Position numbers and translations under genes: made by a program | Part shown: positions 51,393-58,569 of the stretch, one piece after another | How the letters are laid out: each line of letters begins with the position of its first letter | Numbering within the stretch: position 1 is the stretch's first letter | Assembly: GCA_046318115.1 (NCBI GenBank) | Contig: JBKCVA010000073.1 | Location: 1-58,569, forward strand | Source: Aquimonas sp046318115 | Lineage (GTDB): Bacteria > Pseudomonadota > Gammaproteobacteria > Xanthomonadales > Xanthomonadaceae | Direction of reading: 5' to 3' | DNA length: 58,569 bases | Notes under the pieces: model-generated | Told to the model about the DNA's origin: nothing | Database searches by the model: none | The model's input: the letters and a program-made list of their open reading frames with translations, nothing else

Positions 51393-52010
51393 ATGGCGAT
51401 GAACCTTCCACCGCTCAGTCAGGCCTTCGTGCTGCACTTCGGCGAGATGGGCAGCCGCTGGGGCATCAACCGCACGGTCGGGCAGATCTATGCCCTGCTC
51501 TACGTCAGCCGCGAAGCGCAGACCGCCGACGACATCGTCGACAAGCTGGGCGTGTCGCGCAGCAACGTCAGCATGGGTCTCAAGGAGCTGCAGAGCTGGC
51601 GGCTGGTCAAGCTCGAACACCATCCTGGCGACCGCCGCGACTTCTACTCGGCGCCCGAGGACGTCTGGCAGATCTTCAAGACCCTGGCCGAAGAGCGTCA
51701 GCGCCGCGAGGTGGACCCGACCCTGTCGATGCTGCGCGATGCGCTGCTCGAAACCGCCGGCTCGCCCGAAGACGTCTACGCGCAGGAACGCATGCGCAAG
51801 ATGCATGAGCTGATCGAGCAGATCACCGACTGGTTCGCGGAAGTCCGCAGGCTTTCGCCCGACACGCTGCAGAGCCTGATGGGCCTGGGCAGCAAGGTGG
51901 TCAAGCTGCTGGAGCTGAAAGAGCGCGTGATGGGCGGCGGTCGCCGCAGCGAGCCCGAACCGAAAGCGCCGCCTGAACCGGGTGAGCGTGCGTTGAAAGC
52001 GGTGGACTGA
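51393..52010 (+). CDS. GbsR/MarR family transcriptional regulator
   Basis: A 205-residue winged-helix regulator. Residues about 20-95 hold the DNA-binding region with VGQIYALLYVSREAQTADDI, then VDKLGVSRSNVSMGLKELQS and the wing PGDRRDFY; helices follow to 175 for dimerisation, and the tail is Pro/Glu-rich. Related GbsR proteins sense osmotic or choline-type signals; one in front of cydAB probably controls the oxidase, perhaps in response to a small molecule. Its own operator appears to lie just upstream. ATG 51399 is an alternative start. Confidence 0.85.
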   Translation: MAMNLPPLSQAFVLHFGEMGSRWGINRTVGQIYALLYVSREAQTADDIVDKLGVSRSNVSMGLKELQSWRLVKLEHHPGDRRDFYSAPEDVWQIFKTLAEERQRREVDPTLSMLRDALLETAGSPEDVYAQERMRKMHELIEQITDWFAEVRRLSPDTLQSLMGLGSKVVKLLELKERVMGGGRRSEPEPKAPPEPGERALKAVD

Positions 52011-52315
52011 ACAGAGCGCTGCGTCACTGCAGCCTGCGAACGCCAGCCCCCCACCCCCACCTTCGCTCGGTCGCACGCGGCTGTTGGCCGACTTCTGAAT
52101 GTCGCAGCTAGGCCAAGCGCGCTTTCCCAATACGGATGGAAAGCGCGAACGCTTAGATGAGTGCCAGGCCCGCCACCACAACCGCCTGCGAACACCCGGC
52201 CCTCTCCCCAACCCCTCTCCCGATGGGAGAGGGGCTCAGATCGAGAAGTTTAGGGCTTGCGGCAAGCGCGCTCTAACGAATCCCGAGTTACCAATCCCGA
52301 ATCCCGGCTCCAAAA
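52011..52315. repeat. Intergenic gap with CCCCTCTCCC hairpin and AATCCCGA direct repeats
   Basis: CCCCTCTCCC-GAT-GGGAGAGGGG is perfect at 52212-52234 and is the same hairpin as at 463-487. The bases 52278-52308 contain AATCCCGA repeated (CGAATCCCGAG, CCAATCCCGAATCCCGG), a motif I associate with Xanthomonadales intergenic DNA. They end seven bases before the cydA start, so any change of origin must lie at or after the cydA start. The cydA promoter is probably in the gap. Confidence 0.75.
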
Positions 52316-53701
52316 ATGGACACCCTCGACCCGATCCTCCTCGCCCGCATCCAGTTTGCGGCCAACATCAGCTTCCACATCCTGTTCCCCACCATCACCA
52401 TCGCGCTGGGCTGGCTGCTGCTGTTCTTCAAGCTGCGCTGGCGCGCCACCGGGGATGCCAAATGGAACGCGGCCTATCGCACCTGGGTGAAGGTGTTCGC
52501 GCTCTCGTTCGCGCTGGGCGTGGTCAGCGGCATCACCATGAGCTTCCAGTTCGGCACCAACTGGCCGGGCTTCATGGAGCGCACCGGCAACGTGGCCGGG
52601 CCGCTGCTCGGCTACGAGGTGTTGACCGCCTTCTTCCTGGAGGCCACCTTCCTGGGCATCATGCTGTTCGGCCACGGCAAGGTGAGCGAGCGCGTGCACC
52701 TGATTGCCACGGCCCTGGTGGCCTTCGGCACCACCATGAGCGCCTTCTGGATCCTGGCGCTCAACTCGTGGATGCAGACGCCGGCCGGCGTGGAGCTGCG
52801 CGGCGGCGAGTTCTTCGTCACGAGCTGGGCCGAAGTGATCTTCAGCCCCAGCTTCCCCTATCGCCTCGCCCACATGCTGCTGGCCAGCGGCCTCACGGTG
52901 GCCTTCCTGCTGGCGGGCCTGAGCGCCTGGCAGATCCTGCGCCGCAAGGTGCAGCCGGGCACGAACCGCACGCTGCGCTTCGGCCTCACGATGGGCGCGG
53001 TGCTGATTCCGCTGCAGATCCTGGCGGGCGACCTGCACGGCCTGAACACGCTGGAGCACCAGCCGGCCAAGGTGGCGGCGATGGAAGGCATCTGGCAGAC
53101 CGAGCGCGGCGCGGGGCTGCGGCTGTTCGCCATCCCCGACGAGGAGGCGCGCACCAACCACTTCGAAGTGAAGATCCCCAAGCTGGCCAGCCTGATCCTC
53201 ACGCACGAGCTGGACGGCGAGGTCAAGGGCCTGGACGAGTTCAAGGGCGCGCACCCCCCGGTGGCACCGGTGTTCTGGGCCTTCCGCGTGATGGTGGGCG
53301 TCGGCATGACCATGCTGCTGGTGAGCTGGGCCGGATGGTGGCTGCTGCGCCGCCGCGGCTTTGACGCCGCGGCCCTGCCGCGTCCGCTGCTGTGGACGCT
53401 GGCGGGCATGACCTTCTCGGGCTGGGTGGCCACCGTAGCGGGCTGGTACGTGACCGAGATCGGACGTCAACCGTGGATCGTGCAAGGGCTGCTGCGCGTG
53501 GACGAGGTGGCCTCCAACGTGCCCTCGCCCTACATCGCCTTCACGCTGGCGATGTACGTCACCGTCTACCTGGGCCTGCTGGTGGCCTACGTGAGCGTGC
53601 TGAAGCACATGGCCGAGAAGCCGGTGGAACTGCCTGCCGGTCTGGACTCCAAGGCAGGCCCGGCCGCCAACCTGCCCCGCCCGGCCGGGAGCGCCTCGTG
53701 A
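52316..53701 (+). CDS. cydA: Cytochrome bd-type ubiquinol oxidase subunit I (cyanide-insensitive type)
   Basis: A 461-residue membrane protein that oxidises ubiquinol and carries haems b558, b595 and d. It shows RIQFAANISFHILFPTITIA with the axial His, EVLTAFFLEATFLGIMLFG with the conserved Glu residues, YRLAHMLLASGLTVAFLLAG, and GRQPWIVQGLLRVDE near the quinone site. The short loop between helices 6 and 7 is characteristic of CIO-type oxidases. It overlaps cydB by four bases (GTGA). It gives respiration at low oxygen and resistance to cyanide or NO. Gene name cioA is an equal choice. Confidence 0.95.
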   Translation: MDTLDPILLARIQFAANISFHILFPTITIALGWLLLFFKLRWRATGDAKWNAAYRTWVKVFALSFALGVVSGITMSFQFGTNWPGFMERTGNVAGPLLGYEVLTAFFLEATFLGIMLFGHGKVSERVHLIATALVAFGTTMSAFWILALNSWMQTPAGVELRGGEFFVTSWAEVIFSPSFPYRLAHMLLASGLTVAFLLAGLSAWQILRRKVQPGTNRTLRFGLTMGAVLIPLQILAGDLHGLNTLEHQPAKVAAMEGIWQTERGAGLRLFAIPDEEARTNHFEVKIPKLASLILTHELDGEVKGLDEFKGAHPPVAPVFWAFRVMVGVGMTMLLVSWAGWWLLRRRGFDAAALPRPLLWTLAGMTFSGWVATVAGWYVTEIGRQPWIVQGLLRVDEVASNVPSPYIAFTLAMYVTVYLGLLVAYVSVLKHMAEKPVELPAGLDSKAGPAANLPRPAGSAS

Positions 53702-54705
53702 GCACGCCCGGCTTCTGGGCCGAGGCCCTGCCCGTGATCTTCCTGGGCCTCATGGGCCTGGCCATGCTGGCCTACGTGGTGCTGGACGGCTACGACCTCG
53801 GCGTGGGCATGCTGCTGCCGCGCGCCACCATCGCGCAGAAGGACGTGATGGTGGCCAGCATCGGCCCCTTCTGGGACGCCAACGAGACCTGGCTGGTGCT
53901 GGGCGTGGGCATCCTGCTCATCGCCTTCCCGAAGGCACACGGCATGGTGCTGACCGAGCTGTACCTGCCCGTGGCCTTCATGCTGATCGGCCTCATCCTG
54001 CGCGGCGTGGCCTTCGACTTCCGCGTGAAGGCGCAGGACGACTGGAAGCCGCTGTGGAACCGCGCCTTTGCCGCGGGCAGCGCCATGGCGGCGATCTCGC
54101 AGGGCTGGATGCTCGGCCGCTACGTGACGGGTCTGCAGGACACCTGGGCCAGCACCTTGTTTGCCGGCGCCATCGCCGTGCTGCTGCCCGCGGCCTACGT
54201 GCTGCTGGGCGCCTGCTGGCTGGTGATGAAGACCGAGGGCGAACTGCAGGTGCACGCGGTGCGCTGGGCCAAGATCGCCTGGCCGCCGGTGGTCATCGGC
54301 CTGGGCCTGTTGTCGCTGGCCACGCCGGTGGTCAGCGAGACCGTGCGCGAGCGCTGGTTCACGCTGCCGGCGTTCTTTGCGCTGCTGCCCATCCCGCTGA
54401 TGACGCTGGCCGCCCTGGTGGCCGCGCGCGTGCTGCTGAACTCGAAACAGGTGCTGGGGCGGCTGTGCATGCTGCCGTTCCTGCTCGTGGTGACGGTGTT
54501 CGTGCTGGGCGCCTGCGGTCTGGCGTACAGCCTGTTCCCCTACGTCGTCATGGACAAGCTGACCGTGTGGGAAGCCGCGAGCGCCACCGAGGCCCTGGTG
54601 GTCATCGCCTTCGGCTGCGCCATCACGGTGCCGACCATCGTGGGCTACACGATCTTCAGCTACCGGGTGTTCGGGGGCAAGGCGACGGCGCTGAAGTACG
54701 CCTGA
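53698..54705 (+). CDS. cydB: Cytochrome bd ubiquinol oxidase subunit II
   Basis: A 335-residue membrane protein with eight or nine helices that completes the oxidase. It starts GTG 53698 (shared GTGA with the end of cydA) and shows LDGYDLGVGMLLPRATIAQK, SIGPFWDANETWLVLGVGIL, LRGVAFDFRVKAQDD and PYVVMDKLTVWEAAS. Length and topology match the family. No cydX or cydDC gene follows. Confidence 0.95.
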   Translation: MSTPGFWAEALPVIFLGLMGLAMLAYVVLDGYDLGVGMLLPRATIAQKDVMVASIGPFWDANETWLVLGVGILLIAFPKAHGMVLTELYLPVAFMLIGLILRGVAFDFRVKAQDDWKPLWNRAFAAGSAMAAISQGWMLGRYVTGLQDTWASTLFAGAIAVLLPAAYVLLGACWLVMKTEGELQVHAVRWAKIAWPPVVIGLGLLSLATPVVSETVRERWFTLPAFFALLPIPLMTLAALVAARVLLNSKQVLGRLCMLPFLLVVTVFVLGACGLAYSLFPYVVMDKLTVWEAASATEALVVIAFGCAITVPTIVGYTIFSYRVFGGKATALKYA

Positions 54706-54869
54706 GGGGGCGCCCGGCGCAGGCGTCCGCCCTCGGCACCCTGAGGAAGGCGAGGGCCGCGGGGCACCGAGGGCCCCCTGCACGCTCAGGCGACTGTGGC
54801 TATCCTCGACAGACGGCGTGCGGACGAACTGCACCCGACCCCTGTCGAAGCCCCCCCGGAGACCCCCTG

Positions 54870-55859
54870 ATGCCCTCGCGCCTTCGCCGTTCCGTCCTCG
54901 CCCTCGCTGCCGCCGCCCTGAGCACCGCGGCCTTCCCGTCGGCCCACGCCCAGTCCTGGCCCGCCGGCAAGCCGCTGCGCATGGTCATCCCCTTCCCGGC
55001 CGGCGGCGCCACCGACATCGTCGGCCGCGTCATTGCGCAGCAGCTCGGCACGGCCCTGGGCCAGCAGGTGGTGGTGGACAACAAGCCCGGCGCCGGCGGC
55101 ACCATCGGCTCGGACATCGTGGCCAAGGCCCCGGCCGACGGCTACACGATCCTGATGGCCACCAGTTCCACCCACTCCATCGGGCCGGCGCTGAACCCGC
55201 GCATGCCCTACGACGCCTTCAAGGACTTCGTGCCCGTGGCGCACATCGCCAACGCGCCCAGCGTGCTGGTGGTGGGCAAGGACTTTCCCGCCCGCGACGT
55301 GAAGGAACTGGTGAGCACGCTGAAGACCAGCCCCGGCAAGTACAACTTCGGCTCCAGCGGCATCGGCACCTATCCGCACCTGGCGGCCGAGATGTTCAAG
55401 TGGCGCGCCGGCGGCCTGTTCGTCGTGCACATCCCCTACCGCGGCACGGGCCTGGTCATCACCGACCTGGTGGCCGGGCAGATCGCCTTCCTGATGGACA
55501 GCATCGTCTCGGCCCAGCCCTACGTGCGCGAAGGCCGCGTGCGGCCGCTGGCGGTGAGCGGTGCCGAGCGGTCGTCGAGCCTGCCGCAGGTGCCGACCTT
55601 CAAGGAGATGGGCATCGACGGTATGGACTTCAACAACTGGTTCGGCGTGTTCGTGCCGGCCGGCACTCCGGCGCCCATCGTCACGCGGCTGAACCGCGAG
55701 CTCAACAGCATCGTGCGCTCGCCCGATGTAGTGCGCACGCTGCAGGGCTCGGGCGCCGCGCCGGTGGGCGGCACGAGCGAGGCCTTCGCCAAGGTCATCC
55801 GCGACGAGCACGACAACTGGAAGGCCGTGATCCAGCGCGCGGGCATCAAGCCCGAGTGA
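54870..55859 (+). CDS. Bug-type tripartite tricarboxylate transporter receptor
   Basis: A 329-residue periplasmic binding protein. The signal peptide is LAAAALSTAAFPSAHAQ. The mature protein has PLRMVIPFPAGGATDIVGR, LGQQVVVDNKPGAGGTIGSD, SSGIGTYPHLAAEMFK and IPYRGTGLVITDLVAGQI, all typical of the Bug (TctC) family, which is expanded in Burkholderiales. It binds a carboxylate or similar compound; no TctA/TctB permease is adjacent, so it is an orphan receptor or works with a remote system. Confidence 0.93.
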   Translation: MPSRLRRSVLALAAAALSTAAFPSAHAQSWPAGKPLRMVIPFPAGGATDIVGRVIAQQLGTALGQQVVVDNKPGAGGTIGSDIVAKAPADGYTILMATSSTHSIGPALNPRMPYDAFKDFVPVAHIANAPSVLVVGKDFPARDVKELVSTLKTSPGKYNFGSSGIGTYPHLAAEMFKWRAGGLFVVHIPYRGTGLVITDLVAGQIAFLMDSIVSAQPYVREGRVRPLAVSGAERSSSLPQVPTFKEMGIDGMDFNNWFGVFVPAGTPAPIVTRLNRELNSIVRSPDVVRTLQGSGAAPVGGTSEAFAKVIRDEHDNWKAVIQRAGIKPE

Positions 55860-56027
55860 ATCGCCCCGGGGCGGGCCGGTCTTCCAACGTTTGATCTGCC
55901 TGTTCGGGCAGGTGGGCGCTCCGTCTGTCCGCCCCCTTCGGCATTCCGTCGCGTCGGGGGCTGACATCGGCGGGTCGACCTCCTACATTCCACCCCGCCG
56001 CCGGGAGGGCGGCAGGAGGAACCGGAT

Positions 56028-57257
56028 TTGACGTCGACGAACCTTGCGGCCCCCAGCGCCTGGCGCCGCCGCTGGCAGCAGCACACCACGCTGCGCTGGG
56101 TGCTGCTCCTGGCCCTGGGGGCCGGCGCCTTTGGGCTTTGGCGCTGGCTGAACCCGCCGCCACCGCCACCGCCGCCGCCCAGCGCGGTGGCCGCGCCGGC
56201 CGACATCGTGCAGCGCGTGCAGGCCGCCGGCGTGCTGCAGGCGCTTAAGCGGGTGGACGTGGGTGCGCAGGTCAGCGGGCAGATCCAGACCCTGCACGTC
56301 GCGTTGGGTCAGCAGGTCAAGCGCGGCGAACTGCTGGTGAGCCTGGACCCCGAACTGGCGAACAACGAAGTGCTGCGCGCCGAAGCGGCCGTGCAGCAGC
56401 AGCGGGCCCTGCTGGACGCGCGAGAGGTCGACCTCGCCACCGCTCGTCGAGAAGCCGCGCGCCAGGACCGGCTGCTGGCGGGCAACGCCACCGCGGTGCT
56501 GGAAGCCGAACGCGCCCGCAGCGAACTGGCCAAGCTGGAGGCCGAGCTGCGCGGCCAGGCGGCGGTCATGAACCGCTTGCAGGCCGACCTCGCCCAGGCC
56601 CGTGTGCGACTCGGCTACACGCGCATCACCGCGCCCATGGACGGCACGGTGGTCAGCCTGCCCGTGCAGGTGGGGCAGACGGTGATCGCCGTGCAGATCA
56701 CGCCGGTCATGCTGACGCTGGCCGACCTGGACACCATCACTGTGCGCACGAAGGTGCCCGAGGCCGACATCCAGACCGTGCGCGTGGGCCAGGTGGCACG
56801 CTTCGTGACGCTGGCGGGCGACGACACCCGCTACGAAGGCACGCTTCGCGTCATCCAGCCCGTGCCGGAGCGCGCCGGCAGCGCGGTCTTCTACAACGCG
56901 CTGTTCGAAGTCGACAACCGCGCCCGGCGTCTGTACTCCGACATGACGGTGCAGGTGGACGTGGAGACCGGCCGCGCCGCGCAGGTGTTGGCCATCCCGA
57001 TGGTGGCGCTAGGCGAGCGCGGCCGCGACGGCCGTTACCGCGTGACGGTGCTGGAGGATGCGAAGCCCGGCGAGAACAAGGGTGAGCTGCGCCAGGTGCC
57101 CCGCTGGATCCGCACCGGGTTGCAGGACGGCCTGCGCATCCAGGTGCTGGACGGGTTGAAGGCGGGCGAACGCGTGATGACCGCCCCCCCCTCGGCCAAG
57201 GACGCCCAGGCGCTCCAGGAGGCTGCCGACGCCGCGGCATCCGCCGCTTCGTCATGA
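56028..57257 (+). CDS. macA: MacA-like periplasmic adaptor (membrane fusion protein)
   Basis: A 409-residue membrane fusion protein. Residues 22-38 are an inner-membrane helix (TTLRWVLLLALGAGAFGLW), then a Pro-rich linker, a lipoyl domain (about 60-100; VGAQVSGQIQTLHVALGQQV), a coiled coil (about 110-200; EVLRAEAAVQQQRALLDARE), and a beta-barrel domain (ITAPMDGTVVSLPVQVGQTV). TTG 56028 is the start, supported by AGGAGGAACC at the right distance. Its stop overlaps the macB start by four bases. With MacB and an outer-membrane channel it exports macrolides, peptides or similar molecules. Confidence 0.93.
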   Translation: MTSTNLAAPSAWRRRWQQHTTLRWVLLLALGAGAFGLWRWLNPPPPPPPPPSAVAAPADIVQRVQAAGVLQALKRVDVGAQVSGQIQTLHVALGQQVKRGELLVSLDPELANNEVLRAEAAVQQQRALLDAREVDLATARREAARQDRLLAGNATAVLEAERARSELAKLEAELRGQAAVMNRLQADLAQARVRLGYTRITAPMDGTVVSLPVQVGQTVIAVQITPVMLTLADLDTITVRTKVPEADIQTVRVGQVARFVTLAGDDTRYEGTLRVIQPVPERAGSAVFYNALFEVDNRARRLYSDMTVQVDVETGRAAQVLAIPMVALGERGRDGRYRVTVLEDAKPGENKGELRQVPRWIRTGLQDGLRIQVLDGLKAGERVMTAPPSAKDAQALQEAADAAASAASS

Positions 57258-58569
57258 CACCCGCCGTCGACGCCACCGGGCGCGGGCAGGCGCCGTTGAT
57301 CGCCCTGCGCAACGTCTCGCGTCGCTACACGCTGGGCGCCATCGAGGTTCGGGCGCTGGACGGCATCACGCTGGACATCCACGCCGGCGAGTTCGTGGCC
57401 CTGGTGGGCCCTTCAGGCTCGGGCAAGAGCACGCTCATGAACGTGCTGGGCTGCCTGGACAACCCCACCGACGGGCAGTTCCTCATCGACGGCCAGGACG
57501 CCGGCACGCTGGGCCCGGACGACCTGGCGGCGCTGCGTCGCGAGCGCTTCGGCTTCATCTTCCAGCGCTACCACCTGCTGCCCCACCTGGACGCCCGCGG
57601 CAACGCCGCGCTGCCGGCGGTGTACGCGGGCGTGGCAGGCCCGAAACGGGCCGAGCGCGCCGAGGCCCTGCTGGCGGGTCTGGGCCTGGGCGACCGCCTG
57701 CACCACCAGCCGCACGAGCTTTCCGGCGGGCAGCAGCAGCGCGTGTCCATCGCGCGCGCGCTCATGAACGGCGGGCAGATCATCCTGGCCGACGAGCCCA
57801 CCGGCGCGCTGGACAGCGCCAGCGGCCAGGCCATGCTGCAGCAGCTCGAGGCGCTGCACGCGCAGGGCCACACCATCATCCTGGTCACGCACGACCCGGG
57901 CGTGGCGGCCCACGCGCGCCGCGTGATCGAGCTGCGCGACGGGCGCATCGTGCGCGACGACGGCACGCCGCCCGGCCACCGCCCGCCCGAGACCGCACCG
58001 GCGGCCCGCACCGAGGCGGCGGCGGCGGCCACGCGCTGGGCCGTGCAGTGGCGCGAGGCCCTGGCCACCGCGTGGCTGTCGCTGCGCGGCAACCGCCTGC
58101 GCACCTTCCTGTCGATGCTGGGCATCAGCATCGGCATCGCCTCGGTGGTCAGCATCGTGGCGCTCACCAGTGCCGCACGCACCACCTTCGAAGGCGAGTT
58201 CCAGAGCGTGATGAGCGGCAAGATCTGGGTGTGGAGCGGCAACAACGACCTGCCGCCCGGTGCCCAGCCGCCGCCGTTCCGCCTGAACGAACTCGAAGCG
58301 CTGCGTGGCCTGCCGGGCATCGCCAGCGTGCAGGGCGAGCGCCAGCGGGTGGGCCAGATGCAGCACGGCACCCGCGGCGGCAGCGTGCAGGTGCGTGGCG
58401 CCGATGCCGGCACGCTGGTCGACCGCAAGCTCAAGCTCGACGAGGGCCGCTACTTCACGGCCTTCGAGCTGCACGAGGGCGCGCAGGTGGTGGTGCTGGA
58501 CGAGCAGTCGCGCCAGGCCCTGTTCAAGGACAGCGAGTCGCCCTTGGGCAAGACGGTACTGCTGTACAC
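57254..58569 (+). CDS. macB: MacB-like ABC export permease/ATPase (3' end outside the window)
   Basis: The first 438 residues of an ABC protein, ATG 57254 overlapping macA by ATGA. The ATPase domain (about 15-235) has Walker A GPSGSGKST, signature LSGGQQQRVSIARAL and Walker B ILADEPTGALD. After a linker a membrane segment occurs at about 280-305 (NRLRTFLSMLGISIGIASVV), followed by the start of the periplasmic MacB domain. The frame is open at the right edge. The pair is a tripartite export pump; substrate not known. Confidence 0.93.
   Translation, partial: MTPAVDATGRGQAPLIALRNVSRRYTLGAIEVRALDGITLDIHAGEFVALVGPSGSGKSTLMNVLGCLDNPTDGQFLIDGQDAGTLGPDDLAALRRERFGFIFQRYHLLPHLDARGNAALPAVYAGVAGPKRAERAEALLAGLGLGDRLHHQPHELSGGQQQRVSIARALMNGGQIILADEPTGALDSASGQAMLQQLEALHAQGHTIILVTHDPGVAAHARRVIELRDGRIVRDDGTPPGHRPPETAPAARTEAAAAATRWAVQWREALATAWLSLRGNRLRTFLSMLGISIGIASVVSIVALTSAARTTFEGEFQSVMSGKIWVWSGNNDLPPGAQPPPFRLNELEALRGLPGIASVQGERQRVGQMQHGTRGGSVQVRGADAGTLVDRKLKLDEGRYFTAFELHEGAQVVVLDEQSRQALFKDSESPLGKTVLLY

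Noticed and set aside
52099..53364. Alternative frame overlapping cydA
   Set aside because: His/Arg/Gly-rich shadow; cydA motifs are definitive.

Overview
The window looks like a chromosomal segment of a high-GC gammaproteobacterium of the Xanthomonadales/Lysobacterales. The evidence is a complete lptD-surA-pdxA-rsmA-apaG-apaH cluster, an rpoE-rseA-rseC-mucD sigma-E operon, a FabR-type regulator, secreted proteins with W-Y-x4-S-G-x-G domains or FR[ND]GFE C-termini (features I associate with this group), and several families of GC-rich intergenic repeats. I see no rRNA, tRNA, CRISPR array, transposase or prophage block.

Layout. 1-2.7 kb: tail of a probable glycosyltransferase, a repeat-packed gap, a GNAT acetyltransferase and hutI. 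2.8-7.4 kb: a large secreted subtilisin-like protease followed directly by a HEPN-like protein. 7.4-10.4 kb: a nitrilase-superfamily gene, a vapBC toxin-antitoxin pair bracketed by two copies of the nitrilase 3' end plus a hairpin repeat, and an unknown gene. 10.4-13.7 kb: FMN reductase, a small secreted protein, and a DUF2306 membrane protein overlapping tail-to-tail with a membrane-anchored AraC regulator. 14.1-19.2 kb: a surface-protein cluster (small FRNGFE protein, S74 self-cleaving chaperone protein, beta-helix protein ending in FRDGFED, lipid-free secreted protein with a W-Y-SGxG domain). 19.5-31 kb: chemotaxis receptor, outer-membrane beta-barrel, secreted proteins, an atypical alkaline phosphatase, an HEAGH protein, an XRE/MmyB regulator divergent from two membrane proteins across a perfect palindrome, PhnA, dienelactone hydrolase and tandem eight-cysteine secreted paralogues.

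31.4-45.5 kb is housekeeping: ferredoxin-NADP reductase, membrane protein, DUF2007, FKBP lipoprotein, FabR, a four-PAS GGDEF-EAL protein, then the LPS/outer-membrane assembly, PLP synthesis and rRNA methylation operon. 45.6-48.8 kb (minus strand) is the envelope-stress operon: sigma-E, its anti-sigma factor RseA, RseC and a Do-type periplasmic protease. 49.1-51.1 kb is a fatty-acid beta-oxidation multienzyme.

51.4-58.6 kb: a GbsR/MarR regulator with a palindromic operator over its own start, a cyanide-insensitive-type cytochrome bd oxidase (cydAB), a Bug-type tripartite-tricarboxylate receptor, and a macAB-type export system cut by the window end. From about 52.3 kb the gene content resembles Burkholderiales more than Xanthomonadales, so this part may be horizontally acquired, or a join.

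The most unusual signals are the duplicated nitrilase tail around vapBC, the repeat families at gene ends, the HEPN gene attached to the protease, the nested duplication in the eight-cysteine proteins, and catalytic-residue substitutions in the nitrilase, PdxA and alkaline phosphatase homologues. All calls are by reading alone; no database search was run.
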